From contig CP051231.1 in NCBI GenBank assembly GCA_017792405.1, positions 1,924,895 through 1,988,894 of the forward strand: a DNA stretch of 64,000 nt. Reading direction: 5' to 3'. The notes beneath the pieces were generated by a model, which was not told the origin of the DNA, did no database searches, and saw only the letters and a program-made list of their open reading frames with translations. Each line of letters begins with the position of its first letter. Position 1 is the stretch's first letter. Below are positions 1-8,525 of the stretch, piece by piece. Made by a program: the position numbers and the translations under genes. The stretch is from Oceanicola sp. (GTDB lineage: Bacteria; Pseudomonadota; Alphaproteobacteria; Rhodobacterales; Rhodobacteraceae).

Positions 1-1
1 C

Positions 2-79
2 TGGCGCACCATCGCGGCCACCACCCCGGACGACAGCGGCAAGCTCTTTGCATGGGACGGTACGGAGATCACGCCTTGA
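2..79 (+). CDS. C-terminal end of an unidentified protein (5' truncated by the window)
   Basis: Frame 2 is open from the window edge and ends at TGA (77-79), giving a 25-residue tail that includes TPDDSGKLFAWDGTEITP. Codon choice is high-GC as in the neighbours. It is too short to assign to a family. The following lipoprotein gene begins 51 nt after its stop, so they could be co-transcribed. Confidence 0.45.
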   Translation, partial: WRTIAATTPDDSGKLFAWDGTEITP

Positions 80-130
80 TCCATGGCGCCCGGCACCCTA
101 TCAAGCATCGCCTTGAAAATACCGGGAAAT

Positions 131-613
131 ATGATGAAAGCACTGATCGCCGCCACCGCCGCCCTGCTCACGCTCTCTGCCTGCATGAGCGGCGCGCCTG
201 TCACCCAAGCGCCCGTCACTGCCCGCGCCAAACACGCCAGCATCAATGACCGGATCCTCGGCTTCTCCGAGCCGGTCCTGCGCAGCTATGTGGGCAAGGG
301 CTCCAAGCGCAAGGAGGTCGTCGGCGCCCGCTGCACCCTCGACAGCGCCGAGTTCACCATGCCGCCGCTGACCACGCCGGTCACCCTGCGTCTGCCCGAG
401 TTGAAAGGGAAGCCGACCCCCTTGCGCATCTCGTGCCAGAGCGCCTCTGGTGAGGGTGATGCGGTGATCCAGCCGCAGATTCAGGGCACCGTTGTCGCAG
501 GCGCATCGCCGGTGGGCATCGTTGCCGCCATTGCCACCTCCGCGATCGTCGCCTCGCGCGATAAGTGGGGCTGGGGCAACAACGGCGCCGCACTCGACGT
601 GACGCTCGAGTAA
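131..613 (+). CDS. Small predicted lipoprotein, function unknown
   Basis: The 160-residue product begins MMKALIAATAALLTLSACMS. This is a typical type II signal peptide with lipobox LSAC, so the mature protein should be anchored to a membrane through its cysteine. The ATG at 131 (or 134) is preceded by a GGGAA box. An upstream ATG at 83 would bury the signal peptide behind 16 polar residues and was not used. The mature part contains two further cysteines (ARCTLDS, RISCQS) and ends in a Gly-rich region. I do not recognise the family. It is probably an outer-membrane or periplasmic lipoprotein. It has no clear functional link to the ABC-F gene downstream. Confidence 0.75.
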   Translation: MMKALIAATAALLTLSACMSGAPVTQAPVTARAKHASINDRILGFSEPVLRSYVGKGSKRKEVVGARCTLDSAEFTMPPLTTPVTLRLPELKGKPTPLRISCQSASGEGDAVIQPQIQGTVVAGASPVGIVAAIATSAIVASRDKWGWGNNGAALDVTLE

Positions 614-666
614 CCTGCCTTTCGATGCCTATGGAACTGCCGCGCGGGCTCTGCTAGGCCCGCGCC

Positions 667-2523
667 ATGCTGCGCATTTCCGACATATCCTTCGCCATGG
701 AAGGCCGCCCGCTCTTCGAGCACGCCTCCGCGACCATCCCCGAGGGCCACAAGGTCGGCCTCGTCGGGCGCAACGGCACGGGCAAAACCACCCTCTTCCG
801 CCTGATCCGCGGCGAACTCGCACTTGAGGGTGGCGACATCTCCTACCCCACCCGCGCCCGCATCGGCGGCGTGGCACAGGAAGCGCCGGCAACCAACGAC
901 TCGCTTCTCACCACCGTTCTGGCCGCCGACACAGAGCGCGCCGCTCTGCTGGCCGAGGCCGAAACTGCCACGGACCCTCACCGCATCGCCGAGGTGCAAA
1001 CCCGGCTCGCAGATATCGATGCATGGTCTGCCGAAGCCCGCGCCGCCTCCATCCTCTCAGGGCTTGGCTTTTCGCACGAAGACCAGCAGCGCCCCTGCGC
1101 CGATTTCTCCGGCGGCTGGCGGATGCGTGTGGCCCTGGCCGCGGTGCTCTTTTCGCAGCCTGATCTGCTGCTGCTCGACGAGCCTACCAACTACCTCGAC
1201 CTCGAAGGCGCGCTCTGGCTAGAGAGCTATCTTGCTCGCTACCCACACACCGTCATTGTAATTTCGCATGACAGGGGCCTGCTGAACCGGGCCGTCGGGG
1301 GAATCCTGCACCTCGAAGACCGCAAGCTGACCTTCTACCAAGGCAATTACGACAGCTTCGCCGAGACCCGCGCCGCCCGCCTCGCGGTGGCCGAGGCCGA
1401 AAACCGCAAGCAAGAGGCCCGCCGCGCGCACCTGCAAAGTTTCGTGGACCGCTTCCGCGCAAAGGCCTCCAAAGCCGTACAGGCGCAAAGCCGCCTCAAG
1501 ATGCTCGCCCGCCTCAAGCCCATCAGCACGCCGCAGGAAGCCGCGCTCAAGGTCTTCACCTTCCCCGAGCCCGAAGAGCTCTCGCCCCCCATCATCAACA
1601 TGGAGGGCGCCGCCGTGGGCTATGACGGCACGCCTGTCCTGCAACGCCTGAGCCTTCGCATCGACCAGGATGACCGCATCGCCCTTCTCGGCCGCAACGG
1701 TCAGGGCAAGTCCACCCTCTCCAAGCTGCTCGCCGGCAAGCTCGAAGCCCTCTCGGGGCGGATGATCTCGGCCCGCAAGCTGCGCATCGGCTACTTCGCC
1801 CAGCACCAGCTCGACGAGCTGCGCCCCGAGGAGACCCCGCTCGAGCACCTGCGCCGGATGAAGCCCGATGAGCTGCCCGGCAAGCACCGCGCCCGGCTCG
1901 CAGGCTTCGGCGTCATGGCGGCGCAGGCAGAGACCCCCGTGGGCAAACTCTCCGGCGGCCAGAAGGCGCGGCTCTCCCTGCTCATCGCCACGCTCGAAGC
2001 CCCCCACATGCTCATCCTCGATGAGCCCACCAACCACCTCGACATGGAAAGCCGCGAGGCTCTGGTGGAGGCCCTCACCGCCTACACCGGCGCCGTGGTG
2101 CTCGTGAGCCACGACATGCACCTGCTGAGCCACGTGGCCGATCGGCTCTGGCTGGTCGATGGCGGCACCGTCAAACCCTTTGACGAAGATCTCGAGGCCT
2201 ATCGCCGTCTGCTCCTCGCCACGCCCGAGAAGCCCGGCAAGGAGAAGGAAAAGCCCAAACCCGCCAAACGGGTGAGCCAAGCCGATATCCAAGCCCTCCG
2301 GTCGGAGCTGAAGAAGGCCGAAGCCCGCGTCGCCAAGCTGGAAGAGATGCGCGACAAACTCGCCACCAAGCTGGCCGACCCCGATCTTTACGAAGACGCC
2401 CGCAAGGGCGAGCTGGCCACCTGGAACGCCAAATACGCCGAGGTCATGGAAGGGCTGGAGCGCGCCGAGGCGATCTGGATGAGCGTCGGCGAAAAGCTCG
2501 AAAACGCGCAAGACGCCGCTTGA
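667..2523 (+). CDS. ABC-F family ATPase (YheS/Uup-like), cytosolic, ribosome-associated type
   Basis: This 618-residue protein has two ABC ATPase domains and no membrane segments, as in ABC-F proteins, which act on ribosomes rather than as transporters. Domain 1 has Walker A GRNGTGKTT near residue 36, signature DFSGGWRMR and Walker B LLLDEPTNYLDL. Domain 2 has GRNGQGKST, LSGGQKARLSLL and LILDEPTNHLDM. A charged linker separates them (about 235-300), and the C-terminal 90 residues are a Lys/Glu/Ala-rich coiled coil, as in Uup and YheS. Length fits the 600-650 residue subgroup. The exact subfamily (YheS, Uup or another) cannot be settled by eye. It is transcribed alone and converges on the acidic-protein gene at 2628-3473. 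Confidence 0.93.
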   Translation: MLRISDISFAMEGRPLFEHASATIPEGHKVGLVGRNGTGKTTLFRLIRGELALEGGDISYPTRARIGGVAQEAPATNDSLLTTVLAADTERAALLAEAETATDPHRIAEVQTRLADIDAWSAEARAASILSGLGFSHEDQQRPCADFSGGWRMRVALAAVLFSQPDLLLLDEPTNYLDLEGALWLESYLARYPHTVIVISHDRGLLNRAVGGILHLEDRKLTFYQGNYDSFAETRAARLAVAEAENRKQEARRAHLQSFVDRFRAKASKAVQAQSRLKMLARLKPISTPQEAALKVFTFPEPEELSPPIINMEGAAVGYDGTPVLQRLSLRIDQDDRIALLGRNGQGKSTLSKLLAGKLEALSGRMISARKLRIGYFAQHQLDELRPEETPLEHLRRMKPDELPGKHRARLAGFGVMAAQAETPVGKLSGGQKARLSLLIATLEAPHMLILDEPTNHLDMESREALVEALTAYTGAVVLVSHDMHLLSHVADRLWLVDGGTVKPFDEDLEAYRRLLLATPEKPGKEKEKPKPAKRVSQADIQALRSELKKAEARVAKLEEMRDKLATKLADPDLYEDARKGELATWNAKYAEVMEGLERAEAIWMSVGEKLENAQDAA

Positions 2524-2562
2524 GGCGCTGCCTCAACTCTGCCCTGCAAGCCACTATGAATA

Positions 2563-2591
2563 CAAGAAAAGCCCCGCGCCTTGCAGCGCGG
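2563..2591 (-). terminator. Hairpin terminator for the minus-strand acidic protein gene
   Basis: Arms CCGCGC (2574-2579) and GCGCGG (2586-2591) enclose a 6-nt loop. Read on the minus strand, the stem is followed after a short GC step by TTTTCTTG. It lies 37 nt beyond the stop of the 2628-3473 gene, between two convergent genes, and could also slow transcription from the ABC-F side. Confidence 0.55.
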
Positions 2592-2627
2592 AGCCTGAAT
2601 TTTCCGTAGGCTGGAAAAGCCCGCCTC

Positions 2628-3473
2628 TCAGAGGCCGAGCGCTTCCTTGACCTTATCGAGCGCGCCGGTCAGCGCCTCGGGGTTGTCCTTGGCGGCTTCG
2701 ACGGCCTTCATAAGGGCGGTCTTCTGGAAGTCGCCAAGATCGGATCCTTCGATCATCTCGGTCACCTTCTCCAGGTCGAAGCCTTCGGCGGTGAGCGCGG
2801 TCAGGTCCATGCCCTCGGCAGCCTCGCCCGCGGCATCAGCCGTGGCTTCGGCGGCGGCGGTGGCGCCTTCGGCAGCTTCCGTGGTCGTGTCGGCAGCAGC
2901 ATCGGTCGCGCCGTCCACAGCCTCGGCGGCCTCACCCATGGCCTCAGAGGCGGCTTCCATCGACTCAGACGCCGCTTCCATCGCCTCGGCGGCAGCCTCG
3001 GTCGCGCCCTCTTCGGCAGCGTCCACGGCATCGGCAGCCTGTTCCATCGCGGCTTCGGCTGCATCGCCCGCAGCCTCCACGGCAGTCGCGGTCTCGTCCA
3101 CCACTTCCTCGGCGGTCTCGGCCGCTGCATCCGCAGCGCCTTCCACCGCTTCCATCGCGTCGCCAGCCGCCTCTTCGGCAGCCTCGGTCACCGCATCGGC
3201 GGCCTCGGTGGTTTCCTCGACCACCTCTTCCACAGCCTCCTCGATGGCGCTCTCGCCCTCGGCAGCCGCCTCTTCGGTGGTCTCTTCAACGGCTTCCTCG
3301 GTGGACTCGGCAGCCTCTTCAGCCGTCTCCACTGCCTCTTCGGTTGCTTCAGTGGCCTCAGCCGCGGCCTCGGTGGCCTCGGGCGCCGGTTCATCGCCGC
3401 TCTGGGTGGCGTAAATGTAGCCGCCGATGGCGAGTGCGGCCACAACGACGCCGCCGATCATCTTGTTATCCAT
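2628..3473 (-). CDS. Acidic Ala/Glu/Thr-rich low-complexity protein with N-terminal membrane anchor
   Basis: The start at 3473 is supported by AAGGA upstream of ATG and gives 281 residues beginning MDNKMIGGVVVAALAIGGYI, a single hydrophobic helix (about 5-22). The body (about 30-220) is almost entirely Glu, Ala, Thr and Asp in irregular TEEA/EAVEE/AAEAM units, strongly acidic and probably extended or helical. The C-terminal 60 residues are of normal complexity (LEKVTEMIEGSDLGDFQKTA) and may form a small folded helical domain. Location is probably the inner membrane with the acidic part in the periplasm. I do not recognise the family. Resemblance to other acidic linkers here (6450-8459) is compositional. 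A longer frame extending upstream to 3674 lacks a binding site and overlaps the infC leader. Confidence 0.8.
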   Translation of the reverse strand: MDNKMIGGVVVAALAIGGYIYATQSGDEPAPEATEAAAEATEATEEAVETAEEAAESTEEAVEETTEEAAAEGESAIEEAVEEVVEETTEAADAVTEAAEEAAGDAMEAVEGAADAAAETAEEVVDETATAVEAAGDAAEAAMEQAADAVDAAEEGATEAAAEAMEAASESMEAASEAMGEAAEAVDGATDAAADTTTEAAEGATAAAEATADAAGEAAEGMDLTALTAEGFDLEKVTEMIEGSDLGDFQKTALMKAVEAAKDNPEALTGALDKVKEALGL

Positions 3474-3692
3474 AGGGTAATTCCTTGTCCCACACTTGCC
3501 TTTCAAAAGGCCCGCCCCATCATATGACATCCCCTGCCGGAATGAAAAGCGCGTTTGCGGCAGTGCGGCATAACCCGCGCCGCTCCGCCGAAACCCGCGC
3601 AGATGCGTTTCGCTGTGCCCTTGCCCCGCAATCCGCTTGAACCGCGCCCATGCGCCGTCTATTTTGCCGCCCATTCAACCCAAGGCTTCCAC

Positions 3693-3697
3693 AGGAG
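3693..3697 (+). promoter_or_regulatory. Shine-Dalgarno of infC that fixes an ATA start
   Basis: AGGAG sits exactly 7 nt before ATA at 3705-3707, and the reading frame from ATA begins [10 protein letters not shown], the usual N-terminus of IF-3 in this group. No ATG, GTG or TTG in frame lies at a workable distance from this site. Confidence 0.75.
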
Positions 3698-3704
3698 ATA
3701 TCCC

Positions 3705-4250
3705 ATAGCCCGCAGACCCCACAACGCCCCGCCGGTGCGTGACACAGGCCCCCGCGTGAACGATCGCATCACGGCCTCCGAAATCCGGCTCATCGGACAC
3801 GAAGGACAGAACGTGGGCGTTGTTACGCCCCAGCGCGCGATGGAGCTCGCCGAACAGGTCGGCCTCGACCTCGTCGAGATCTCGCCCAACGCGACCCCGC
3901 CCGTTTGCAAGATCATGGATTTCGGCAAGTACAAGTACGAGACCCAGAAGAAGGAAGCCGAGGCGCGGAAGAAGCAGAAGATCATCGAGATCAAGGAAAT
4001 CAAGTTCCGCCCCAACACCGACACGCATGACTACGACGTCAAAATGCGCAACGTGTTCAAGTTCCTCGAGAACGGCGACAAGGTGAAGATCACCCTGCGC
4101 TTCCGGGGCCGGGAGATGGCGCACCAAGATGTGGGCCGGGCTCTGCTCGAACGGGTCGCGGATGACATCAAGGAAATCGGCAAGATCGAGTCGATGCCCA
4201 AGATGGAAGGCCGCCAGATGGTGATGATGATCAACCCGCTGCCCAAATAG
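3705..4250 (+). CDS. infC: Translation initiation factor IF-3, apparently using an ATA start codon
   Basis: The protein (181 residues from ATA) contains the N-terminal IF-3 domain ([17 protein letters not shown], then [20 protein letters not shown]), the linker with [20 protein letters not shown], and the C-terminal domain ending [15 protein letters not shown]-3 binds the 30S subunit and checks the start codon and initiator tRNA. A non-canonical start is known for infC in enterobacteria (AUU) and forms a feedback loop, because IF-3 rejects its own start codon. The ATA here would do the same. Alternative GTG codons a little downstream (VRDTG, VNDRI) lack a ribosome binding site and would remove conserved residues. 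A rho-independent terminator follows directly, so infC is probably monocistronic. Confidence 0.95.
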   Translation: MARRPHNAPPVRDTGPRVNDRITASEIRLIGHEGQNVGVVTPQRAMELAEQVGLDLVEISPNATPPVCKIMDFGKYKYETQKKEAEARKKQKIIEIKEIKFRPNTDTHDYDVKMRNVFKFLENGDKVKITLRFRGREMAHQDVGRALLERVADDIKEIGKIESMPKMEGRQMVMMINPLPK

Positions 4251-4274
4251 GGCAGACCCTCAGAGATACGATCA

Positions 4275-4298
4275 GGGCGGCCCGGTGCCGCCCTTTTT
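4275..4298 (+). terminator. Rho-independent terminator after infC
   Basis: Perfect 7-bp stem GGGCGGC (4275-4281) and GCCGCCC (4287-4293) with loop CCGGT, followed by TTTTT (4294-4298). It lies 24 nt after the infC stop. Confidence 0.9.
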
Positions 4299-4337
4299 CA
4301 TGCGCGGTCTATCCGCTGTGCACATTCTTACTGCGTC

Positions 4338-5327
4338 CTACCGCCCCTCCCGAGGCTGCGGCCTGATCGGGATCTCCTTCAGCAAACCCCCGACACCCAT
4401 CTCGGCAAACTCCTCCGGCCCCGGCGGCAAGCCGCAGGCCACCCGCTCCAGCACCCAATCCGCCCCGTTGAGCGCAGGCGAGCGGGCGCAACCCGGCAGG
4501 CCGATCACCGGCATTTCGCCGAGAGCTCCGAGAAACAGCAGGTTCCCCGGGTCCACCGGCATCCCGAAGCGCTCCACCCTGCCCACGGCCTCGCGTAGCG
4601 CCTGCGGGGCCACATCGTGCGCGTCCGATGTCGCAGACCCGGTAAGGATCAAGGCAAGGTCCGCGTCCGCCGCTCGCAGCGCCGCAGCCACCGCGCCGGT
4701 CTCATGCGGCACCACCTCCACGGCGGCCACCGCGATTCCCAGCGCCTTCAGCCGCCCTTCCACCGCCGCGCGGCCCTTCTCGGTGATCGAAGGCTTCTGC
4801 CCCGGCACCTCCGTCAGCACCACCACGGCCCGCTCCAGCACCACCGGGGCGAGCCGCATCGCGCCCTCAGCCGCAGCCACCGCCGCCTCCAGCGCCGCCC
4901 CTGCCACCGCGTAGGGGATAACCTTGACCGTCCCCGCCAGCAGCCCCGGCGTGACCCGCGTGTAGGGCGCAAGCGTCGCCAGCGTCAGCCCCGGGTCCAC
5001 CGCGTTGATGGCGCGCACCTTCGCGGCATCCACCACCAACACCCCCGGCCCTTTCGCCTTGAAGTTCACCCGCCCGGTATGTGCCGCCGTCAGCTTCAGC
5101 CCGCTGCCCTTTACAGCCCGCGCCAGCGCCTCCGCCGCCTCATCCTCGGCCACATCGCCCGGCTCCAGCCGCGCCACGATCACCTCGGCCAGCCCTTCAG
5201 CCGCCAGCGCCGCGACGGCCTCCGCGCCCAGCACGGCGCCCTTCTTCAGCATTCGTCCGCCCGCGCGCACCGAATGCGCCAGCACCGCACCCTCGGCCTC
5301 GGCTACAGGAACTGGCCCGAACTTCAC
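4338..5327 (-). CDS. Molybdopterin-binding protein (MoeA/MogA-like fold), molybdenum hydroxylase maturation
   Basis: The product (329 residues, GTG start at 5327) begins VKFGPVPVAEAEGAVLAHS, typical of proteins with a MoeA-type N-terminus joined to a MoCF_biosynth-type molybdopterin-binding domain. The latter shows LILTGSATSDAHDVAPQAL and VIGLPGCARS, corresponding to the substrate loop and the Pro/Gly-rich end of this fold. The start GTG overlaps the stop of the upstream XdhC-like gene (GTGA), so translation is coupled. In this bacterial group such a pair assists insertion of molybdenum cofactor into CO dehydrogenase/xanthine dehydrogenase-type enzymes. I infer the same here from context. It is distinct from canonical MoeA, which is longer. 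Confidence 0.85.
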   Translation of the reverse strand: MKFGPVPVAEAEGAVLAHSVRAGGRMLKKGAVLGAEAVAALAAEGLAEVIVARLEPGDVAEDEAAEALARAVKGSGLKLTAAHTGRVNFKAKGPGVLVVDAAKVRAINAVDPGLTLATLAPYTRVTPGLLAGTVKVIPYAVAGAALEAAVAAAEGAMRLAPVVLERAVVVLTEVPGQKPSITEKGRAAVEGRLKALGIAVAAVEVVPHETGAVAAALRAADADLALILTGSATSDAHDVAPQALREAVGRVERFGMPVDPGNLLFLGALGEMPVIGLPGCARSPALNGADWVLERVACGLPPGPEEFAEMGVGGLLKEIPIRPQPREGR

Positions 5328-6301
5328 TTGCGGCCCCGCAGCACCTCGGTCACCTGCGCCAGCACCGAAACGGCAATCTCCGCCGGGCTCTTCGCGCCGA
5401 TATTCAGGCCCACCGGCGCATGAATGCGCGCAATGTCGGCCTCGGATGCTCCCGCCGCCTTCAACCGATCCACCCGTTTGCCGTGGGTCCGGGTCGAGCC
5501 AAGGCACCCGAGGTAAAAGCAATCGGAGGCCAGCGCCGCCGCGATCGCAGGGTCGTCGATCTTGGTATCATGGGTCAGCGTTACCACCGCGGTTCGGGCA
5601 TCGAGCCCCCAGGCGGCCAGCGCCTCATCGGGCCAGTCATGGCTGATCGTGGTCTCCGGGAAGCGCTCGGGAGTGGCAAAGGCTTCGCGCGGGTCCACGA
5701 TAAAAGGGTCATAGCCCGCCATGCGCGCCATCGGCACGAGGAACTGGGCAATATGCACCGCGCCCACCACCGCCATCCGCAGCGGCGGGTTGTGAATGCC
5801 CACAAAGGTCTTGCCGTCTTCCTCGAACCCGGAGCGGTCCGCCCGGAACCGCTCTTCCAGGCCCTCCGGCCCCTGCACACGCGCGCCCCAACTTTCGGTA
5901 TCCACCACGTAGGCAACCGGCCTACGTGCCTCGATAGCGCCAACCACCTCGGCCAGAGCCGCCTCGCTCATGCCCGCGCCCACAGGCTGCACCATCACTC
6001 GGATCGTGCCCCCGCAGGCGAGCCCTACGTGGAACGCCTCGTCATCGCTCACGCCATAGGTCAGCAGCTTGCTCTGCCCCGTCTCCAAGGCCTCAAACGC
6101 CTCGGCCACCACAGCGCCCTCAACGCAACCACCCGAGACTGACCCCTCAAGCTCCCCGGCCCCGGAAATCGCCAGATGCGCCCCCACAGGCCGCGGCGCA
6201 GAGCCCCATGTCTCGACGACCGTGGCCAGCACCGCACCCTTGCCGGCCTGATGCCAAGCCAGTGCCACGCCAGGGATATTGTCGGAAATCTCAGCCATCA
6301 T
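5324..6301 (-). CDS. XdhC/CoxI-family molybdenum cofactor insertion protein
   Basis: The N-terminal XdhC segment has TVVETWGSAPRPVGAHLAI and the Gly/Cys motif GSVSGGCVEG. The C-terminal half is a Rossmann-like domain (MAVVGAVHIAQFLVPMARMA, then FYLGCLGSTRTHGKR and HAPVGLNIGAKSPAEIAVSV). This full two-domain architecture is that of XdhC and CoxI/CoxF, which bind and sulfurate the molybdenum cofactor and hand it to the apo-enzyme. AGGAGG (6307-6312) stands 5 nt before ATG 6301 and 8 nt before ATG 6298. Either is possible, giving 325 or 324 residues. The gene overlaps the molybdopterin-binding gene by 4 nt. Its client enzyme is not encoded in the window. Confidence 0.9.
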   Translation of the reverse strand: MMAEISDNIPGVALAWHQAGKGAVLATVVETWGSAPRPVGAHLAISGAGELEGSVSGGCVEGAVVAEAFEALETGQSKLLTYGVSDDEAFHVGLACGGTIRVMVQPVGAGMSEAALAEVVGAIEARRPVAYVVDTESWGARVQGPEGLEERFRADRSGFEEDGKTFVGIHNPPLRMAVVGAVHIAQFLVPMARMAGYDPFIVDPREAFATPERFPETTISHDWPDEALAAWGLDARTAVVTLTHDTKIDDPAIAAALASDCFYLGCLGSTRTHGKRVDRLKAAGASEADIARIHAPVGLNIGAKSPAEIAVSVLAQVTEVLRGRK

Positions 6302-6377
6302 GCGGCCCTCCTCGCCGGCAGAACCTAGCACGCCTATAGCAAATGTCTCGCCCACCTTGGTCGCATCCCCGCCCCCG

Positions 6378-6415
6378 ACAAAACAAAGAGACGGACCCCG
6401 CAGGGCCCGCCTCTC
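6378..6415 (-). terminator. Strong rho-independent terminator after the OmpA-family gene
   Basis: A 13-bp stem with two or three G-T pairs (arms 6386-6398 and 6403-6415, tetraloop) is followed on the minus strand by TTTGTTTT (6378-6385). It sits 35 nt beyond the stop of the gene ending at 6450. It therefore separates the OmpA gene from the xdhC-like pair. Confidence 0.8.
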
Positions 6416-6449
6416 CACTCGTTAACCGAAGGGTCACGAAATAAGGGGG

Positions 6450-8459
6450 TTACGACCCGCTCGCGATCAGCGGGGTGATCCGGCGCACCGCAGCACGGCG
6501 GTTGGCGCGTTCGTCATCCAACGTCTTCACCTTCAGGTCGCTTTCACCGTAGCCTTGCACCACGAGGTTCTCCGGCGGCACGTCGAAGTACTCGGTCAGT
6601 GCCAACGCCACGCTCTCAGCCCGGCGGTCAGACAGGGCAAGGTTGAAGGCCGCATTGCCCACCGCATCGGTGTGCCCTTCCACGAGGAACACCTCACCGG
6701 GGTTTTCTTCCACATAGGCGGCGATGAGGTTGCCGAGCTCGCTCAGCTCCTCTGCCTCCTGCGGGTCGATCACGGCAGACCCGGTGCGGAAGTTGATCGC
6801 ATCAAGGTCAATCGCCGGGGCCAGCTTGCGCACCCGCTCGATGTTGCGCACTTGGTAGAGCGCAAAGCGGCGGTCCGCAGCGCTCTTGGTCGAAAGCACG
6901 GCCCGAAGGGTCTCTGCATCGGTGCCCGCGTCCACTTCGGCCTCGGCCACCGGATCGGGCAGCGCGGCCACGTCGACGGGTTCGACATCGGCGGTATCGT
7001 CGATCAGCACCGTGCGGTTTCCTTCGGCATCCACCCGGATGCGGCGCAGAACGCGCAACTCGGGGTCGCGGATGGTGATGATCTGCACGCCGTTCTCACG
7101 CGTCACGATCGTGCGGGTCGAGCCGTCTTGGAAGGTCTCGCGACGCACCGTCGAGCCCGGACGTTCGATCAGCTCGTTATCGTCGCGGATCACACGGTAG
7201 CGGCCATCTTCCAGTACAACCACACGGTCGTCCGACTTGGTCACGACCTGCGCATCGCCATTGCCTTCAAGAGCCTTGCCGACAACCACGGCGCCCAGCC
7301 CCACGAGAAGAGCCTTCTCGAGGTCGCTCAGCCCGCCATCGTCGTCATTGCTGGCGCTGGCAGAAGCGGAGGTATCGGCCTTCGCGCCCGTCACCTTGTC
7401 GAGGAACTCTTCCGAGCTGGAGCGTGCGCTCTCTTCGGTCACCGTGGTCTCTTCCACATCGGCAGCTTCGGCAGTCTCATCCGTCGCGGCAGAGGCTTCT
7501 GGCGCCTCGGTCTCAGCCGCAGCAGCCTGCTCTTCAGGGTCGGCTTCTTCGGCGGATTGGGCTTCAATCGCCTTCGCGATCTCGGCCACAACGTCCGGCA
7601 CAGCCGGGTTGGCTTCAGCATCGGCCTCGGCTTCCGCCTCCGCTTCGGCAGTCATCTCTGCCTCCGGCGCAGTCTCGGCTTCGGCTTCTGCTGCGTCTTC
7701 CTCTGCCTCTTCGGGCGTGGCAACGTCATTGCCCGTCACCTCGTTGAGGGCTTCCTGAAGCGCGCTACCGCTGTCTTCACCTTCTGCGGTCGCCTCCGCT
7801 TCCATCTCGGCTTCAACCTCGGCCTCTGCTTCCGCCTCTGCGGTCACTTCGGCTTCCGGCTCAACTTCGGCCTCAGCGGTCGCTTCAACTTCCGGCTCGA
7901 CTTCGGCTTCGGCTTCGGCTTCGGCGGTCGCTTCCGTTTCAGCTTCCGCCTCCACTTCCGGCTCAGCCTCAGCCGTCACTTCAGCTTCGACCTCGGCCTC
8001 CGGATCGGCAGCCACTTCTGCTTCGGCGGGCTCTTCGGCGGTATTGTCACCGGTCACGGCATCAAGCGCCTTCTCAAGCACGCCTTTCTCTTCGGTTTCC
8101 ACCTCTGCCGCAGCAGCAGCTTCACCGCCCAGTTCTTCGGTGGTCGGCTCGGCCTCTACGGCCATCACCACCTCGGCTTCCGTCACGCCCATCGCTTCCA
8201 GCTCGGCAACGGTCATGCAGAGCTCGGGGGCGGCGGGGTCGAAATTGCTCACGATTACGGCATCGCTCGATGCGCCACCGTCGAGCGCTGCCTGCTGCTC
8301 GTCGGTGAGGGTCAGGCCAAGCTCGTCGGCCACCTCGGCAGAGATGCCGATGGTGCCTGCCTCGCAGCGGTCAACAACCTGCTGCGCCGGCGCAACGGCC
8401 GGAATAGAAAGGGAAATTGCGGCGACGAGGGCCGTTGTGTTGCGGAACTTCGCAGACAT
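6450..8459 (-). CDS. OmpA-family protein with long acidic low-complexity region
   Basis: ATG 8459 is preceded by GGAGGAG at good spacing and starts a Sec signal peptide (MSAKFRNTTALVAAISLSIP, cleavage after APAQ). Residues about 100-350 are an irregular Glu/Ala/Thr/Val repeat (AEAEVEAE, ATAEAEAE, VEPEVEAT). A hydrophobic patch (LEKALLVGLGAVVVGKAL) and a beta-rich stretch (DGRYRVIRDDNELIERPGS) follow. The C-terminal 120 residues are an OmpA peptidoglycan-binding domain: INFRTGSAVIDPQEAEEL, EGHTDAVGNAAFNLALSDRR and VQGYGESDLKV, including the Asp and Arg that hold diaminopimelate. The protein is likely periplasmic or outer-membrane-linked, tethering to peptidoglycan. At 669 residues it is far longer than a plain OmpA-domain protein because of the acidic linker. 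Confidence 0.9.
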   Translation of the reverse strand: MSAKFRNTTALVAAISLSIPAVAPAQQVVDRCEAGTIGISAEVADELGLTLTDEQQAALDGGASSDAVIVSNFDPAAPELCMTVAELEAMGVTEAEVVMAVEAEPTTEELGGEAAAAAEVETEEKGVLEKALDAVTGDNTAEEPAEAEVAADPEAEVEAEVTAEAEPEVEAEAETEATAEAEAEAEVEPEVEATAEAEVEPEAEVTAEAEAEAEVEAEMEAEATAEGEDSGSALQEALNEVTGNDVATPEEAEEDAAEAEAETAPEAEMTAEAEAEAEADAEANPAVPDVVAEIAKAIEAQSAEEADPEEQAAAAETEAPEASAATDETAEAADVEETTVTEESARSSSEEFLDKVTGAKADTSASASASNDDDGGLSDLEKALLVGLGAVVVGKALEGNGDAQVVTKSDDRVVVLEDGRYRVIRDDNELIERPGSTVRRETFQDGSTRTIVTRENGVQIITIRDPELRVLRRIRVDAEGNRTVLIDDTADVEPVDVAALPDPVAEAEVDAGTDAETLRAVLSTKSAADRRFALYQVRNIERVRKLAPAIDLDAINFRTGSAVIDPQEAEELSELGNLIAAYVEENPGEVFLVEGHTDAVGNAAFNLALSDRRAESVALALTEYFDVPPENLVVQGYGESDLKVKTLDDERANRRAAVRRITPLIASGS

Positions 8460-8525
8460 GTCGACTGCTCCTCCAATGGGGTTATCGTTGGGGCCACAAC
8501 GCGGCCCCTGCCCCAAGGGTTCCGC

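Noticed and set aside
2647-3414. Long plus-strand Ser/Ala-rich frame opposite the acidic protein
   Set aside because: It is the mirror of Glu/Ala codons of the minus-strand gene, which has a ribosome binding site and a membrane helix; the plus frame has neither.
3735-3770. GTG codons as infC starts
   Set aside because: They have no ribosome binding site and would remove conserved IF-3 residues, unlike ATA 3705.
7600-8050. Direct-repeat appearance that might suggest a CRISPR array
   Set aside because: The repeats are in frame, of irregular length, encode Glu/Ala/Thr units, and have no spacers or cas genes.
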